DNA of 64,000 bases from SG8-30 sp963710135 (GCA_963710135.1 CAVPYY010000003.1:186001-250000); one strand, 5' to 3'; positions 53,886 through 64,000 are shown, numbered from the stretch's first letter. Made by a program: numbers and translations. Notes: generated from the letters alone by a model not told the origin.

Positions 53886-54683
53886 CTACGCGAAGACCAC
53901 CACGATGATGCCGGCCAGCAGCAGCCGGTAGAGCGTGAACGGCAGCAAGCCCACGCGCTCGATGAACTTGAGCAGCACGTGGATGCAGGCGTAGCCGGTG
54001 ACCGCCGACACGATGGCGCCGAGCGCCATCGCCGCAACGTCCACCGGTTCGCCGGAGGAGAACAGCTTCAGGAACTCGTAGCCGCCCGCCATCGCGATGC
54101 CGGGCACCGCGAGCAGGAACGAGAAGCGCGCCGCCGCGGAGCGGGTCAGCCCGAGCGCCAGGCCCGCCGTGATCGTCACGCCCGAGCGCGATGTACCGGG
54201 CATCAGCGCCAGCGCCTGGGCGCAACCGATGATCGCCGCATCCCGCCAGCCGACCGAGTATTCGTCGCGCGACTGGCGCCCCAGCCGGTCCGCCAGATAC
54301 ATGACGATGCCAAAGAACGACAGCGTGCCGGCGACGAACAGCGGATCGCGCAGGTTCGCTTCGATGAAGTCGTTGAAGACCAGCCCGACGATGCCCACCG
54401 GGATCGTGCCGAGCACGATGCACCAGGCGAGGCGCCCATCCGCGGTCAGCTGGCGGGTCGCGAGCGACCCGAACCAGGCGCGCGCCATCGCGAGGATCGC
54501 GCCGCGGAAGTAGGTGACCACTGCGACCAGCGTGCCGACGTGCACCGCGACGTCGAAAGCCAGCCCCTGGTCCTGCCAGCCCAGGAAGTGCGGCACCAGG
54601 ATCAGGTGCCCGGAACTCGAGATCGGCAGGAACTCCGACAGTCCCTGGACGATCGCGAGGATCACGGCATGAATGAGGTCCAA
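53886..54683 (-). CDS. uppP: Undecaprenyl-diphosphatase UppP (BacA)
   Basis: The 265-residue integral membrane enzyme recycles undecaprenyl diphosphate for cell-wall synthesis. It shows the two conserved blocks VQGLSEFLPISSSGHLILVP near residue 13 and MPGTSRSGVTITAGLALGL near residue 160. About eight hydrophobic helices. It lies 10 bases after the methyltransferase gene and ends at the edge of the repeat cluster. Confidence 0.95.
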   Translation of the reverse strand: MDLIHAVILAIVQGLSEFLPISSSGHLILVPHFLGWQDQGLAFDVAVHVGTLVAVVTYFRGAILAMARAWFGSLATRQLTADGRLAWCIVLGTIPVGIVGLVFNDFIEANLRDPLFVAGTLSFFGIVMYLADRLGRQSRDEYSVGWRDAAIIGCAQALALMPGTSRSGVTITAGLALGLTRSAAARFSFLLAVPGIAMAGGYEFLKLFSSGEPVDVAAMALGAIVSAVTGYACIHVLLKFIERVGLLPFTLYRLLLAGIIVVVFA

Positions 54684-54693
54684 CCCGGTGCTC

Positions 54694-55881
54694 CTATAGC
54701 GAGGCCGCGTGATCGCGGAACGAAAAACCCGTGAGCCCCGGCGCGCCAGGCCCGCGCGACAAAGCCATCACCTTGAACCGCTCGCCCATTTCACCCGGCA
54801 GGGTGAGCATCGCGGCCGCCTGCGACAGTCGCGCCCGCCCGCGCGGGTCGAGCGCCGCCGCCGCCGCCTCCAGCTCCTCGGCGAAACCGAGCGACAACAG
54901 GAAATGCGCCTGCGTCGTGAACCCGGCGACGCTCAGGCCGCATGCGCTGGCCGCCTCCGCCAGCGCCGTGAAGTCGACCCAGGCCGTCAGGTCCTGAAGA
55001 CCGGGGCGCGCATAAGGATCCTCCACCCGCCGGTGACGGAAGTAGCCGCACAGCGTGCCGCCCGCCCGCGACGGATGGTAGTACTGCACGCGCGGCAGGC
55101 CGTAGTCCACCAACAGCATCACGCCTTGCGAGAAATTCGCCGCCATGCCGGTGAGCCAGGGCCGCAGCCACAGGCAGGCTTCGCTGACGAAGCCCTGACC
55201 CGGCCGGTCAGGCAGCGCGGCGAGTCGATCCAGGATCTCCGTCTGCTCCGCCTGCCCCGCCGGCCGCGCGACCGTCTCGAATCCCGTCGCGGCGACGCCC
55301 ACGCCCAGCAGCTCGATGCCGCTGGCGGTGACCCGGAAGCGCTCGGTGGGCAGCGCGTCCAGCACTTCGTTCGCGACCAGCACCCCGGCCCATTCGCGCG
55401 CCGGCGGCTCATCGAGCCAGCTCACGCGATCGAGCAGGCCCGGCGCACGCGCCGCAATCGTCTGGCGCTGCCGCTCACGCAGGCTGGCGCTCACTTCCAG
55501 GATCACATACCCGGCCGGGCACGCGCCCGCCGCATCCAGCACGGACAGCAGCTCGGCAGCCAGCGTGCCGTCGCCGGCGCCGACTTCCAGCAACACTCCG
55601 TCGGGAATCGTATCGAGCGATGCGGCAACCTGCCGCGCCAGGCAGCGCGCGAACAAGGGCGACAGCTCGGGTGCGGTGACAAAATCGCCCTGCGGACCGA
55701 ACCGGCGCGCGCCGGCGCTGTAGTAGCCGAGCCCCGGCGCGTACAGCGCGAGGCGCATGAATTCCGAGAACGGTATCCAGCCGCCCGCGCCGTCGATCGC
55801 CTGGCGGATATGCGCGCTCACCCGCGCCGAATGCGCCGCCTCATCGGGTGCGAGCGCGGGCACCGGCAGCGCGCTCAGCAT
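54694..55881 (-). CDS. SAM-dependent methyltransferase related to NDUFAF7 (COG1565)
   Basis: The 395-residue protein has the SAM site GVLLEVGAGDGTLAAELL near residue 95. GWIPFSEFMRLALYAPGLGYY near residue 34, FVTAPELSPLFAR and VLVANEVLDALPTERFRV are family marks. The mitochondrial relative NDUFAF7 (MidA) methylates an arginine of a complex I subunit; the bacterial target is unknown. It is divergent from folM across 62 bases. Confidence 0.88.
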   Translation of the reverse strand: MLSALPVPALAPDEAAHSARVSAHIRQAIDGAGGWIPFSEFMRLALYAPGLGYYSAGARRFGPQGDFVTAPELSPLFARCLARQVAASLDTIPDGVLLEVGAGDGTLAAELLSVLDAAGACPAGYVILEVSASLRERQRQTIAARAPGLLDRVSWLDEPPAREWAGVLVANEVLDALPTERFRVTASGIELLGVGVAATGFETVARPAGQAEQTEILDRLAALPDRPGQGFVSEACLWLRPWLTGMAANFSQGVMLLVDYGLPRVQYYHPSRAGGTLCGYFRHRRVEDPYARPGLQDLTAWVDFTALAEAASACGLSVAGFTTQAHFLLSLGFAEELEAAAAALDPRGRARLSQAAAMLTLPGEMGERFKVMALSRGPGAPGLTGFSFRDHAASL

Positions 55882-55943
55882 GGCCAGCCTCGCGGCGTTT
55901 CGGGTATGGTTGCTTCAGCCTCTCTGGCGCCCGCGGAGTCCTC

Positions 55944-56708
55944 ATGCCCAAGCAAGCCGGCTTGCCGCTCGACGGCAAAGTGGCCCTGATCACCGGCAGC
56001 GCGCGCCGGCTCGGCGCCGCCATCGCCGCGCGCCTGCACGCGGGCGGCGCGGCGGTCGCCATCCACTATCGTTGCTCGTCGGAGGAAGCCGACGCGCTGG
56101 TCGCAGCGTTCAATGAGGCGCGTGCGGGATCCGCCTGCGCCATCCAGGCCGACCTGCTGGATGCCGCGCGGCTGCCAGAGCTGATCGCCTCGGTCGTCGA
56201 TGGCCTCGGCCGGCTCGACATCCTGGTCAACAACGCCTCGACCTTTTATCCGACGCCGGTCGGCGAGATCACGCTCGAGCAGTTCGACGACCTGGTCGGC
56301 ACCAACCTGCGCGCGCCCCTGTTCCTGTCGCAGGCGGCCGCGCCGCAATTGCGGCTGCGCGAGGGACTGATCCTCAACATGGTGGACATCCACGCCTCCC
56401 GCCCGCTGAAGCGCCACCCGGTCTACTGCGCCGCCAAGGCCGGCCTGGTGATGCTGACCCGCTCGCTGGCGCGCGAGCTGGGCCCCAAGGTGCGCGTGAA
56501 CGGCATCGCGCCCGGCCCGGTGATGTGGCCGGAAGGCGATCTCGATCCGGTGCTGAAGGAAAAGATCATCGGCCGCACAGCGCTCAAGCGCAGCGGCTCG
56601 CCGGAGGACATCGCGCGCGCGGCGTATTTCTTCGCGGCCGAGGCGCCGTACGTGACCGGCCAGATTCTCGCCGTCGACGGCGGGCGCAGTCTCGGCGGCG
56701 GCAACTGA
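55944..56708 (+). CDS. Pteridine reductase (FolM-like short-chain dehydrogenase)
   Basis: The 254-residue SDR has the cofactor loop ALITGSARRLGAAIA with an Arg-Arg typical of pteridine reductases that use NADPH. NNASTFYPTPVGEITLEQFD and the catalytic YCAAKAG follow; DIHASRPLKRHP precedes the Tyr. FolM-type enzymes reduce dihydromonapterin or dihydrofolate. It converges on folK-folB, which supports a folate role. Confidence 0.88.
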   Translation: MPKQAGLPLDGKVALITGSARRLGAAIAARLHAGGAAVAIHYRCSSEEADALVAAFNEARAGSACAIQADLLDAARLPELIASVVDGLGRLDILVNNASTFYPTPVGEITLEQFDDLVGTNLRAPLFLSQAAAPQLRLREGLILNMVDIHASRPLKRHPVYCAAKAGLVMLTRSLARELGPKVRVNGIAPGPVMWPEGDLDPVLKEKIIGRTALKRSGSPEDIARAAYFFAAEAPYVTGQILAVDGGRSLGGGN

Positions 56709-56716
56709 CCACAAGG

Positions 56717-57211
56717 TCAATCCGCGTCCTCCAGGTTCACCACGCGCATCTCGTGGCCGGCGCTGTCGAACGCCTCCCATAGCTCCTCGATCGTCTTCGC
56801 CAGTGTCGGGTGCATGACCTGCGGCGCGATCTCCGCCAGCGGCCCGAGCATGTAAGGCCGGCGGACGAGATCCGGGCGCGGCAGGATCGCGCCGGGGAAC
56901 TCGCCGACCTGGTCGCCGTAGAGCAGCACGTCGAGGTCCATGCTGCGTGGACCCCACTTCGGATCGTCGCGGCGCCGCCCACAAACGGCTTCCACCGCGT
57001 GCAGCCGCTCGAGCACCTGCGCGAGGCTGTCCTCGGTCCTCAACCCGACCGCAAGGTTGATGAAGTCGTCACCCTCGAATCCGACCGGCTTGTTGGCCCA
57101 GGCCTGCGACACCACCAGTCCCGGCCACTGCTCGCGCAGCAGCGCGATGGCGCGAGTCAGGTGCTGGCGCGGCCGGACATTGCTGCCGGCGGCAACGTAC
57201 ACGTCAGGCAC
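56717..57211 (-). CDS. folK: 6-hydroxymethyl-dihydropterin pyrophosphokinase FolK
   Basis: The 164-residue folate enzyme starts VYVAAGSNVRPRQHL. It keeps NKPVGFEGDDFINLAVGL and the signature DPKWGPRSMDLDVLLYG that binds ATP and magnesium. It overlaps folB by 8 bases. Confidence 0.94.
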   Translation of the reverse strand: MPDVYVAAGSNVRPRQHLTRAIALLREQWPGLVVSQAWANKPVGFEGDDFINLAVGLRTEDSLAQVLERLHAVEAVCGRRRDDPKWGPRSMDLDVLLYGDQVGEFPGAILPRPDLVRRPYMLGPLAEIAPQVMHPTLAKTIEELWEAFDSAGHEMRVVNLEDAD

Positions 57212-57572
57212 CGGCGAGATCCGCCTTGCTGCGCTCGATCATCACGCCGACGTCCTTGGAGTGGCGGATGGCGCCGGGCTTGTGCAGCGTCAGGCGCACC
57301 CACTCGACATCGAACTCGGTCAGGATCAGCCGCGCGATCTGCTCGGCCAGCGTTTCCACCAGCTCGAAACGGCTCTCTTCGATGAATCCCAGCACGCGCT
57401 TGGCGACGGCCTTGTAATTGAGCGTGTCCTCGATCGAGTCGGTCGCGGCGGCGCGGCGTATGTCCGCCGACATCTCCAGGTCGATCGCGATGGTCTGCTT
57501 GATCTGGCGCTCCCAGTCGAAAATGCCGATGACCGTCTCGGTCGTCAGCTCCTTCAGAAAGATCTTGTCCAT
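57204..57572 (-). CDS. folB: Dihydroneopterin aldolase FolB
   Basis: The 122-residue enzyme cleaves dihydroneopterin to 6-hydroxymethyl-dihydropterin, the FolK substrate. LKELTTETVIGIFDWERQIK carries the pterin-binding Glu-Arg region. KAVAKRVLGFIEESRFELVE and the C-terminal Lys helix follow. First gene of folB-folK, 32 bases after tsaD. Confidence 0.93.
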   Translation of the reverse strand: MDKIFLKELTTETVIGIFDWERQIKQTIAIDLEMSADIRRAAATDSIEDTLNYKAVAKRVLGFIEESRFELVETLAEQIARLILTEFDVEWVRLTLHKPGAIRHSKDVGVMIERSKADLAGA

Positions 57573-57604
57573 GAGTCCTGCCTTCGTGTGCCCCGGTCTC
57601 GGTC

Positions 57605-58705
57605 TCAGTGCCGGGGCGGTTGGAGTTCGTCGAGCGGCCAGCGCGCCCGGGCGCCGAGCCGCAGATCATGTTGTGCGTGCGCGGCGAAACGGCGAAAGCC
57701 AGCGTAGGCGATCATCGCCGCGTTGTCGGTGCAGAATCCCGGCCGCGGGCAGTGCACCGTCGCATGGCGGGCCGCGGCCTCGTGCGACAGCTGCTCGCGC
57801 AGGCGGCGATTGGCGCTGACCCCGCCCGCGATCACCAGCGTCTTGAGTCCCGTCTCGTCGAGGGCCCGCAGCGACTTGGCGACCAGCGTGTCGACCACCG
57901 CCGCCTCGAAGCTGGCCGCCAGGTCCGACCTCGCCTGTTCGTCCAGATCGTGATTCCGGATGGCGAGGACCGCGGCGGTCTTGAGACCGCTGAAGCTGAA
58001 GTCGAGCCCGGGGCGGTCGAGCATCGGCCGCGGAAAGGCATAGGCGTCCGCGCGGCCGCGCTCGGCGAGGCCGGCCAGCGCCGCGCCGCCCGGATAGCCG
58101 AGACCCAGCAGCTTGGCGGTCTTGTCGAAGGCCTCCCCGGCGGCGTCGTCCAGCGACTCGCCCAGGATCCGGTATTCGCCCACGCCCTCCACCGCCACCA
58201 GCATGGTGTGCCCGCCGGAGACCAGCAGCGCGACGAACGGGAACGCGGGGGGATCCGGCTCGAGCATCGGGGCGAGCAGATGGCCCTCCATGTGGTGGAT
58301 GCCGATGGCCGGGATTCCCCAGGCGTACGCAAGGCTCTGGCCGACCGCCGCGCCGACCATGAGGGCCCCCACCAGCCCCGGACCGGCGGTATAGGCGACC
58401 GCGGAGACGCTCTCCGGGGCGGTCCCGGCGTCCTGCAGGGTTGCCTGGATCATCGGCAGCAGGCGCCGGACATGGTCCCGGGAGGCCAGCTCCGGGACGA
58501 CCCCGCCGTAGGCCCGGTGCAGGTCGAACTGGCTGAAAACAGCGTCCGCGAGCAGACCTTTGCCGCCCTCGTAGACCGCCACGGCGGTCTCGTCGCAGGA
58601 GGTTTCGATGCCCAGGATGCGGACCGCCCGGGCGCCGGCGGACCCCGCCCCGGAGGCCCGTGAACGGCCCGCCCCGCCTGCATCTTTGATTTCCGGGCCC
58701 GACAT
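57605..58705 (-). CDS. tsaD: tRNA N6-threonylcarbamoyladenosine transferase TsaD
   Basis: The 366-residue enzyme completes t6A at position 37 of ANN-decoding tRNAs with TsaB and TsaE. It shows LGIETSCDETAVAVYEGGKG, the metal site IGIHHMEGHLLAPML, LVSGGHTMLVAVEG and LVIAGGVSANRRLREQL. The first ~28 residues (Gly/Ala/Ser-rich) are extra to most TsaD proteins. No closer start codon exists in frame, so the extension is probably real. It is divergent from rpsU. Confidence 0.93.
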   Translation of the reverse strand: MSGPEIKDAGGAGRSRASGAGSAGARAVRILGIETSCDETAVAVYEGGKGLLADAVFSQFDLHRAYGGVVPELASRDHVRRLLPMIQATLQDAGTAPESVSAVAYTAGPGLVGALMVGAAVGQSLAYAWGIPAIGIHHMEGHLLAPMLEPDPPAFPFVALLVSGGHTMLVAVEGVGEYRILGESLDDAAGEAFDKTAKLLGLGYPGGAALAGLAERGRADAYAFPRPMLDRPGLDFSFSGLKTAAVLAIRNHDLDEQARSDLAASFEAAVVDTLVAKSLRALDETGLKTLVIAGGVSANRRLREQLSHEAAARHATVHCPRPGFCTDNAAMIAYAGFRRFAAHAQHDLRLGARARWPLDELQPPRH

Positions 58706-58714
58706 CAATACAAT
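58686..58714 (+). promoter_or_regulatory. Sigma-70 promoter of the rpsU operon
   Basis: TTGATT at 58686-58691 and TACAAT at 58709-58714 are 17 bases apart. The predicted start near 58721 is followed at once by a GC hairpin CCCCGGG/CCCGGGG (58727-58744). The -35 box lies inside the first codons of tsaD. Confidence 0.7.
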
Positions 58715-58771
58715 TTCCGGCTCTTTCCCCGGGGGTGCCCGGGGCGTCGACTGGTCCGAAACGAGGTTCGA

Positions 58772-58987
58772 ATGCCCAGCGTCCGCATCCGCGAGAACGA
58801 ATATTTCGACGCCGCACTGCGTCGCTTCAAGCGCGCCTGCGAAAAGGCCGGTGTGCTGACCGAGCTGCGCCGCCGCGAATTCTACGAGAAGCCGACCCAG
58901 GAACGGAAACGCAAGAAGGCGGCCGCCGTGAAGCGCCACCTCAAGCGCCAGACCCGCGACGGCGGCGTGCGCCCCGCCGCACGCTGA
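58772..58987 (+). CDS. rpsU: 30S ribosomal protein S21
   Basis: The 71-residue basic protein PSVRIRENEYFDAALRRFKR, ending in a Lys/Arg tail, is S21 of the small subunit. GAGG lies 5 bases before ATG 58772. First gene of rpsU-yqeY-dnaG-rpoD, the conserved macromolecular synthesis operon. Confidence 0.97.
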   Translation: MPSVRIRENEYFDAALRRFKRACEKAGVLTELRRREFYEKPTQERKRKKAAAVKRHLKRQTRDGGVRPAAR

Positions 58988-59002
58988 CCCGGAGGGTCCC
59001 TT

Positions 59003-59449
59003 ATGACCCTCAAGGCTCGAATCACCGAAGACATGAAGGCCGCGATGCGCTCGGGCGAGAAGGATCGCCTCGGGCTCATCCGCATGCTGCAGGCCGGCAT
59101 CAAGCAGCGTGAGGTCGACGAGCGCATCGAGCTCGACGATACGCAGGTGCTCGCGGTCATCGACAAGATGGTCAAGCAGCGCAAGGACTCGGTCACGCAG
59201 TTCCGCGCCGGCGGACGCGAGGACCTCGCCGCCAGGGAAGAGGCGGAACTCGGCTGGCTGGCGGACTACCTCCCGGCGCAGCTGTCGGACGCGGAAGTCG
59301 ACGCGCTCATCAAGGAGGCGATCGCCGCCACGGGGGCCAGCTCCATGAAGGACATGGGCAAGGTCATGGCGGCCGTGAAGCCGAAGGCGCAGGGCCGGAC
59401 CGACATGGGCGCGCTGTCGGCGCGCATCAAGGCCGCGCTCGGCAGCTGA
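59003..59449 (+). CDS. yqeY: GatB/YqeY domain-containing protein
   Basis: The 148-residue protein has KARITEDMKAAMRSGEKDRL, RLIRMLQAGIKQREVDE-like helices and KDMGKVMAAVKPKAQGRTDM. It resembles the tRNA-binding tail of GatB, but no GatCAB activity is known for YqeY. It lies 15 bases after rpsU. Confidence 0.92.
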   Translation: MTLKARITEDMKAAMRSGEKDRLGLIRMLQAGIKQREVDERIELDDTQVLAVIDKMVKQRKDSVTQFRAGGREDLAAREEAELGWLADYLPAQLSDAEVDALIKEAIAATGASSMKDMGKVMAAVKPKAQGRTDMGALSARIKAALGS

Positions 59450-59514
59450 CCGCCGCCCGGACACAACGGCCACCCGTCTGCGGCTATGCTCGGTGACGGG
59501 GGTGTACTGACTCC

Positions 59515-61314
59515 ATGGCCGGACGCATTCCACAGAGCTTCATCGACGACCTGCTCGCCCGCACCGACATCGTCGAGGTGGTGGGCAGCCGCGTGCAGCT
59601 GAAGAAGGGCGGCCGCGAGTGGAAGGCGCCCTGTCCATTCCACAACGAGAAGACGCCGTCGTTCTGGGTGAGCCCGGACAAGCAGTTCTATCACTGCTTC
59701 GGCTGCGGCGCGCACGGCACCGCGCTCGGCTTCCTGATGGAACACGACAAGCTGCCCTTTCCGGAGGCCGTCGAGGAGCTGGCGTCGCGGCTCGGCCTGG
59801 AGGTGCCGCGCGAGGACGACGGCCGCGGTGACCGGCCGCGCCCGGGCGAAGACCTCTACACGCTGCTCGGCGAAGTCACCCGATTCTACCGCGAGGCGTT
59901 GAAGAGCTCGGAGGCCGCGCAGCGGTACGTCAAGTCGCGCGGCCTGACGACCGAGACCTGCGTGAAGTTCGCCGTCGGCTACGCGCCCGATGCCTGGGAC
60001 GCGGTGCTGAAGCGTTTCGGCGGTGCCGAGGACCGCGTGCGCCGCCTGCTCGACGCGGGCCTGGTGATCGAGCGCGATCGTGCCAGCGGCCGCGATGCCG
60101 GCCATTACGACCGTTTCCGCGACCGGCTGATGTTCCCGATCCGCGACCTGCGCGGACGCACCATCGGCTTCGGCGGCCGGGTGATCGGCGACGGCGAGCC
60201 GAAGTACCTGAACTCGCCCGAAACGCCCGTGTTCCACAAGGGCCGCGAGCTCTACGGGCTGTACGAGGCGCGCCAGGCGCTGCGGCAGGTCGACCGGCTG
60301 CTGGTGGTCGAGGGCTACATGGACGTGGTGCGCCTCGCGCAGGCGGGCATCAACTACGCCGTTGCGACGCTCGGCACGGCCACCACGCCCGAGCACCTGA
60401 ATCGCCTGTTCCGCGTGACCAGCGAGGTGGTGTTCTGCTTCGACGGCGACCGCGCCGGACGCACCGCGGCATGGCGCGCGCTGGAAAACGCGCTGGAGCA
60501 TTCGCGCGACGGCCGCCAGCTGAAGTTCCTGTTCCTGCCGGAGGGGCAGGATCCCGACTCGCTGGTGGGAGAGGAAGGGCGCGAGGCGTTCGAGGCACGC
60601 CTCGCCGGCGCGCTGCCGCTATCGGAGTTCCTGGTGCGCCAGCTGGCCTCGCAGGTGGAAATCGAAACCGTGGACGGACGGGCGCGGCTGGCCGAACTGG
60701 CGCGACCGCTGGTACAGCGCGTGCCGGAGGGCGTCTACCGGGAACTGCTGGTCGAGCGGCTCGCCCAGGACGTGCGCATGCCCGCGGCCCGTCTCAGCGA
60801 GATTTTCGGGCTGGACGGCAGCGCCCCGGGGCGCAAGCCGGCACGCCGCGAGGCGGCGCGGCCGCGTCACAGCGCCGGCCGCAAGCCGCTGCTGACCCAG
60901 GCCATCATGCTGGTGCTGCACCACCCGGCTGCGGCCGCCGCCCTGCCGTCCTATCCCGAGCTCGCCGGCGTGGCGCTGCGCGGCGTCGAGGTGCTGGTCG
61001 AACTGCTGGAAACCGCCCGCCAGAACCCCGGCCTGACGACCGCGCAGCTGGTGGAACGCTGGCGGGATCGCCCGGAGGGCGCGAGGCTGTCGGAACTGGC
61101 GGCGCTGGAGTCGCTGGTCACTGACGTGGGCGGCGCCGAACGCGAGCTCAGGACGGCGGTCGAAAAGCTCATGGCAGCGGCCGGTCCGGGCCGCAGGCTG
61201 GATGCGCTCATCGCAGCCTCCCGCGAGCGCAAGCTGACGACGGAAGAACAGCAGGAATTTCAAGCACTTCTGACTCAGCGCGGGCCGGCGGCCGGCAACC
61301 CGGGCGGAGGCTGA
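59515..61314 (+). CDS. dnaG: DNA primase DnaG
   Basis: The 599-residue primase has an N-terminal zinc ribbon (CPFHNEKTPSF, YHCFGCGAHG; residues ~40-65). The catalytic TOPRIM core at ~255-340 shows VVEGYMDVVRLAQAGI and CFDGDRAGRTAAWRA. The C-terminal helicase-binding region is from ~450. It lays RNA primers for replication and sits before rpoD as in most gammaproteobacteria. Confidence 0.97.
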   Translation: MAGRIPQSFIDDLLARTDIVEVVGSRVQLKKGGREWKAPCPFHNEKTPSFWVSPDKQFYHCFGCGAHGTALGFLMEHDKLPFPEAVEELASRLGLEVPREDDGRGDRPRPGEDLYTLLGEVTRFYREALKSSEAAQRYVKSRGLTTETCVKFAVGYAPDAWDAVLKRFGGAEDRVRRLLDAGLVIERDRASGRDAGHYDRFRDRLMFPIRDLRGRTIGFGGRVIGDGEPKYLNSPETPVFHKGRELYGLYEARQALRQVDRLLVVEGYMDVVRLAQAGINYAVATLGTATTPEHLNRLFRVTSEVVFCFDGDRAGRTAAWRALENALEHSRDGRQLKFLFLPEGQDPDSLVGEEGREAFEARLAGALPLSEFLVRQLASQVEIETVDGRARLAELARPLVQRVPEGVYRELLVERLAQDVRMPAARLSEIFGLDGSAPGRKPARREAARPRHSAGRKPLLTQAIMLVLHHPAAAAALPSYPELAGVALRGVEVLVELLETARQNPGLTTAQLVERWRDRPEGARLSELAALESLVTDVGGAERELRTAVEKLMAAAGPGRRLDALIAASRERKLTTEEQQEFQALLTQRGPAAGNPGGG

Positions 61315-61354
61315 ACCGGTCGAACTCAGACCCCGGAAAGCAGTCCAAAGCGTG

Positions 61355-61360
61355 TATAAT
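61355..61360 (+). promoter_or_regulatory. TATAAT -10 box upstream of rpoD
   Basis: A perfect TATAAT 36 bases before the TTG start, in the 82-base gap after dnaG. It would give rpoD its own promoter. The -35 is not convincing. Confidence 0.45.
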
Positions 61361-61396
61361 GTTCGGCTGTTTTTCACCCGGCCAGCAGGTGCTCCT

Positions 61397-63265
<1,869 letters not shown>

Positions 63266-63295
63266 CAGGTGTCGCGACGACCTGCTCGATGAAGG

Positions 63296-63320
63296 AAAGG
63301 CCCCGCGAGGGGCCTTTTCG
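63296..63320 (+). terminator. Rho-independent terminator after rpoD
   Basis: AAAGGCCCC-GCGA-GGGGCCTTTT, a 9-bp stem ending in T residues, 30 bases after the rpoD stop. Confidence 0.88.
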
Positions 63321-63440
63321 CTTTCGGAAGCGGCGCCAGTCTCGCGCGCCTCGGCGAACCCTCACAGCGCCGGGACCCACGTAGGCGTACCATCGAATCG
63401 GCCCCCTTCCCCTACCGTGCACCACACGGAGGATCCGGTT

Positions 63441-64000
63441 ATGAGGACGAGACGTTACCTGGCCGCCGCGTTGATCTGCGTCGCCTTGCTCCCGGCAGCT
63501 TGTTCGCGAGAGCCCGGCCCCGCGGCCCCGGCGCCGACGGCAGCGCCGGAACCTGCCAGCCTCCCGCCCGCGACCCCGGCCCCGCAGGCTACTGACAACA
63601 TCGTCGCGCCACCGCCAGAAGCGGCCGCAGCGGACCCTGCCCCCGCGCCGGAAGCGCCAGCAGCGCAGGCCCCGGCGATCGCAGCCTCGCAGTCATCCAT
63701 AGCGCCGAGCCCACAGCCTGCCGCACCGCCCGCGGCACGCCCCGCCGCGCCAGAGAAGTCGCCCGTCCCGGTGGCTGTCCCGGTGCCAGCGCCGGTCCCG
63801 ACGCCGGCGGCAACGCCCACAGCGGTCGCCACCGCGCCTGCTCCCGGCGCCGCGGCAGACATGGCCGATCCGGGCGGTGTCGTGGCAGTAGCGGCGACGA
63901 AGCCCGGACTCGAGCGCATCGGCAGCGAAGCCTGCGGTGACTGCCACGACGTGCAGTTCACGTCCTGGTCGGAGGGGCCGCACGCGTCACGCAAGCCGCC
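63441..64000 (+). CDS. c-type cytochrome lipoprotein, partial (3' end off the right edge)
   Basis: I read 186 codons from ATG 63441, with GGAGGA 7 bases upstream, and no stop. Residues 1-21 form a lipoprotein signal (ALICVALLPAAC). Then ~120 residues of Pro/Ala-rich, low-complexity linker follow. Near residue 168 a heme motif CGDCHD is followed by VQFTSWSEGPHA. A CxxCH with a Trp-Ser-His segment after it is typical of multiheme cytochromes of the c554/NrfA-like sort. The heme count and partner enzyme lie beyond the window. Confidence 0.75.
   Translation, partial: MRTRRYLAAALICVALLPAACSREPGPAAPAPTAAPEPASLPPATPAPQATDNIVAPPPEAAAADPAPAPEAPAAQAPAIAASQSSIAPSPQPAAPPAARPAAPEKSPVPVAVPVPAPVPTPAATPTAVATAPAPGAAADMADPGGVVAVAATKPGLERIGSEACGDCHDVQFTSWSEGPHASRKP

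Overview
The window is about 64 kb of GC-rich DNA (roughly two thirds G+C by eye) from a gammaproteobacterial chromosome. This placement rests on the type IV pilus Pil-Chp chemotaxis operon, the yggS-proC-yggT-DUF4426 block, the ampDE pair, the rpsU-yqeY-dnaG-rpoD macromolecular synthesis operon, a split class II ribonucleotide reductase as in Pseudomonas, and yqgE-ruvX-pyrB. I cannot fix the genus; a Nevskiales/Steroidobacterales-like or Chromatiales-like lineage would fit. Nearly all of it is dense core chromosome. I see no phage, integrase, transposase gene, CRISPR array, rRNA or tRNA.

Layout. 1-4140: a Crp/Fnr regulator cut by the left edge and a pyruvate carboxylase whose frame is broken by at least eleven, probably fourteen, single-base gains. 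4236-6025: an exported isoaspartyl peptidase/asparaginase facing a histidinol-phosphatase-like enzyme. 6129-12416: a cobalamin block (riboswitch, btuB with a TTG start, PduO-type adenosyltransferase, and on the other strand btuF and an MFS permease) followed by ampD-ampE. 12478-16142: bioA, rsmE and an unusual three-part PIN-like/GNAT/PUA-EVE-like protein. 16156-25710: the pilG-pilH-pilI-pilJ-chpA-chpC operon; chpA carries one +1 shift. 25935-31278: gshB, a repeat cluster, a TonB-like protein, yqgE, ruvX, pyrB and a pyrK-like gene. 31388-34723: three PilT-family ATPases in a row. 34857-37921: yggS, proC, yggT, a DUF4426 lipoprotein and an HU-like protein. 37945-45148: a hydrolase, an FKBP, msrB, htpG, an orphan ParA, small unknown genes, ppnN and an L,D-transpeptidase. 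45305-48190: nrdJb-nrdJa with NrdR-box-like sites upstream. 48716-57572: a Do-family protease, two genes related to mitochondrial complex I assembly factors, a peptidase diverging from cca, a second repeat cluster, uppP and folate genes. 57605-64000: tsaD, rpsU-yqeY-dnaG-rpoD and the start of a c-type cytochrome lipoprotein.

How genes work together. Cobalamin uptake and adenosylation (riboswitch, BtuB, BtuF, adenosyltransferase) feed the B12-dependent NrdJ reductase. The Pil-Chp signalling proteins and the three retraction ATPases together serve twitching motility. Pteridine reductase, FolK and FolB form a folate set.

The least ordinary signals are: the insertion-only frame damage in the carboxylase; the PIN-like/GNAT/PUA-like fusion; a 114-bp structured element present in two near-identical inverted copies 26 kb apart, each beside arrays of a GGGGACTGTCCCC palindrome, with a third diverged copy that keeps the hairpin; and a 144-bp element with perfect 28-bp inverted ends filling the gap between two convergent genes and supplying the end of one of them.
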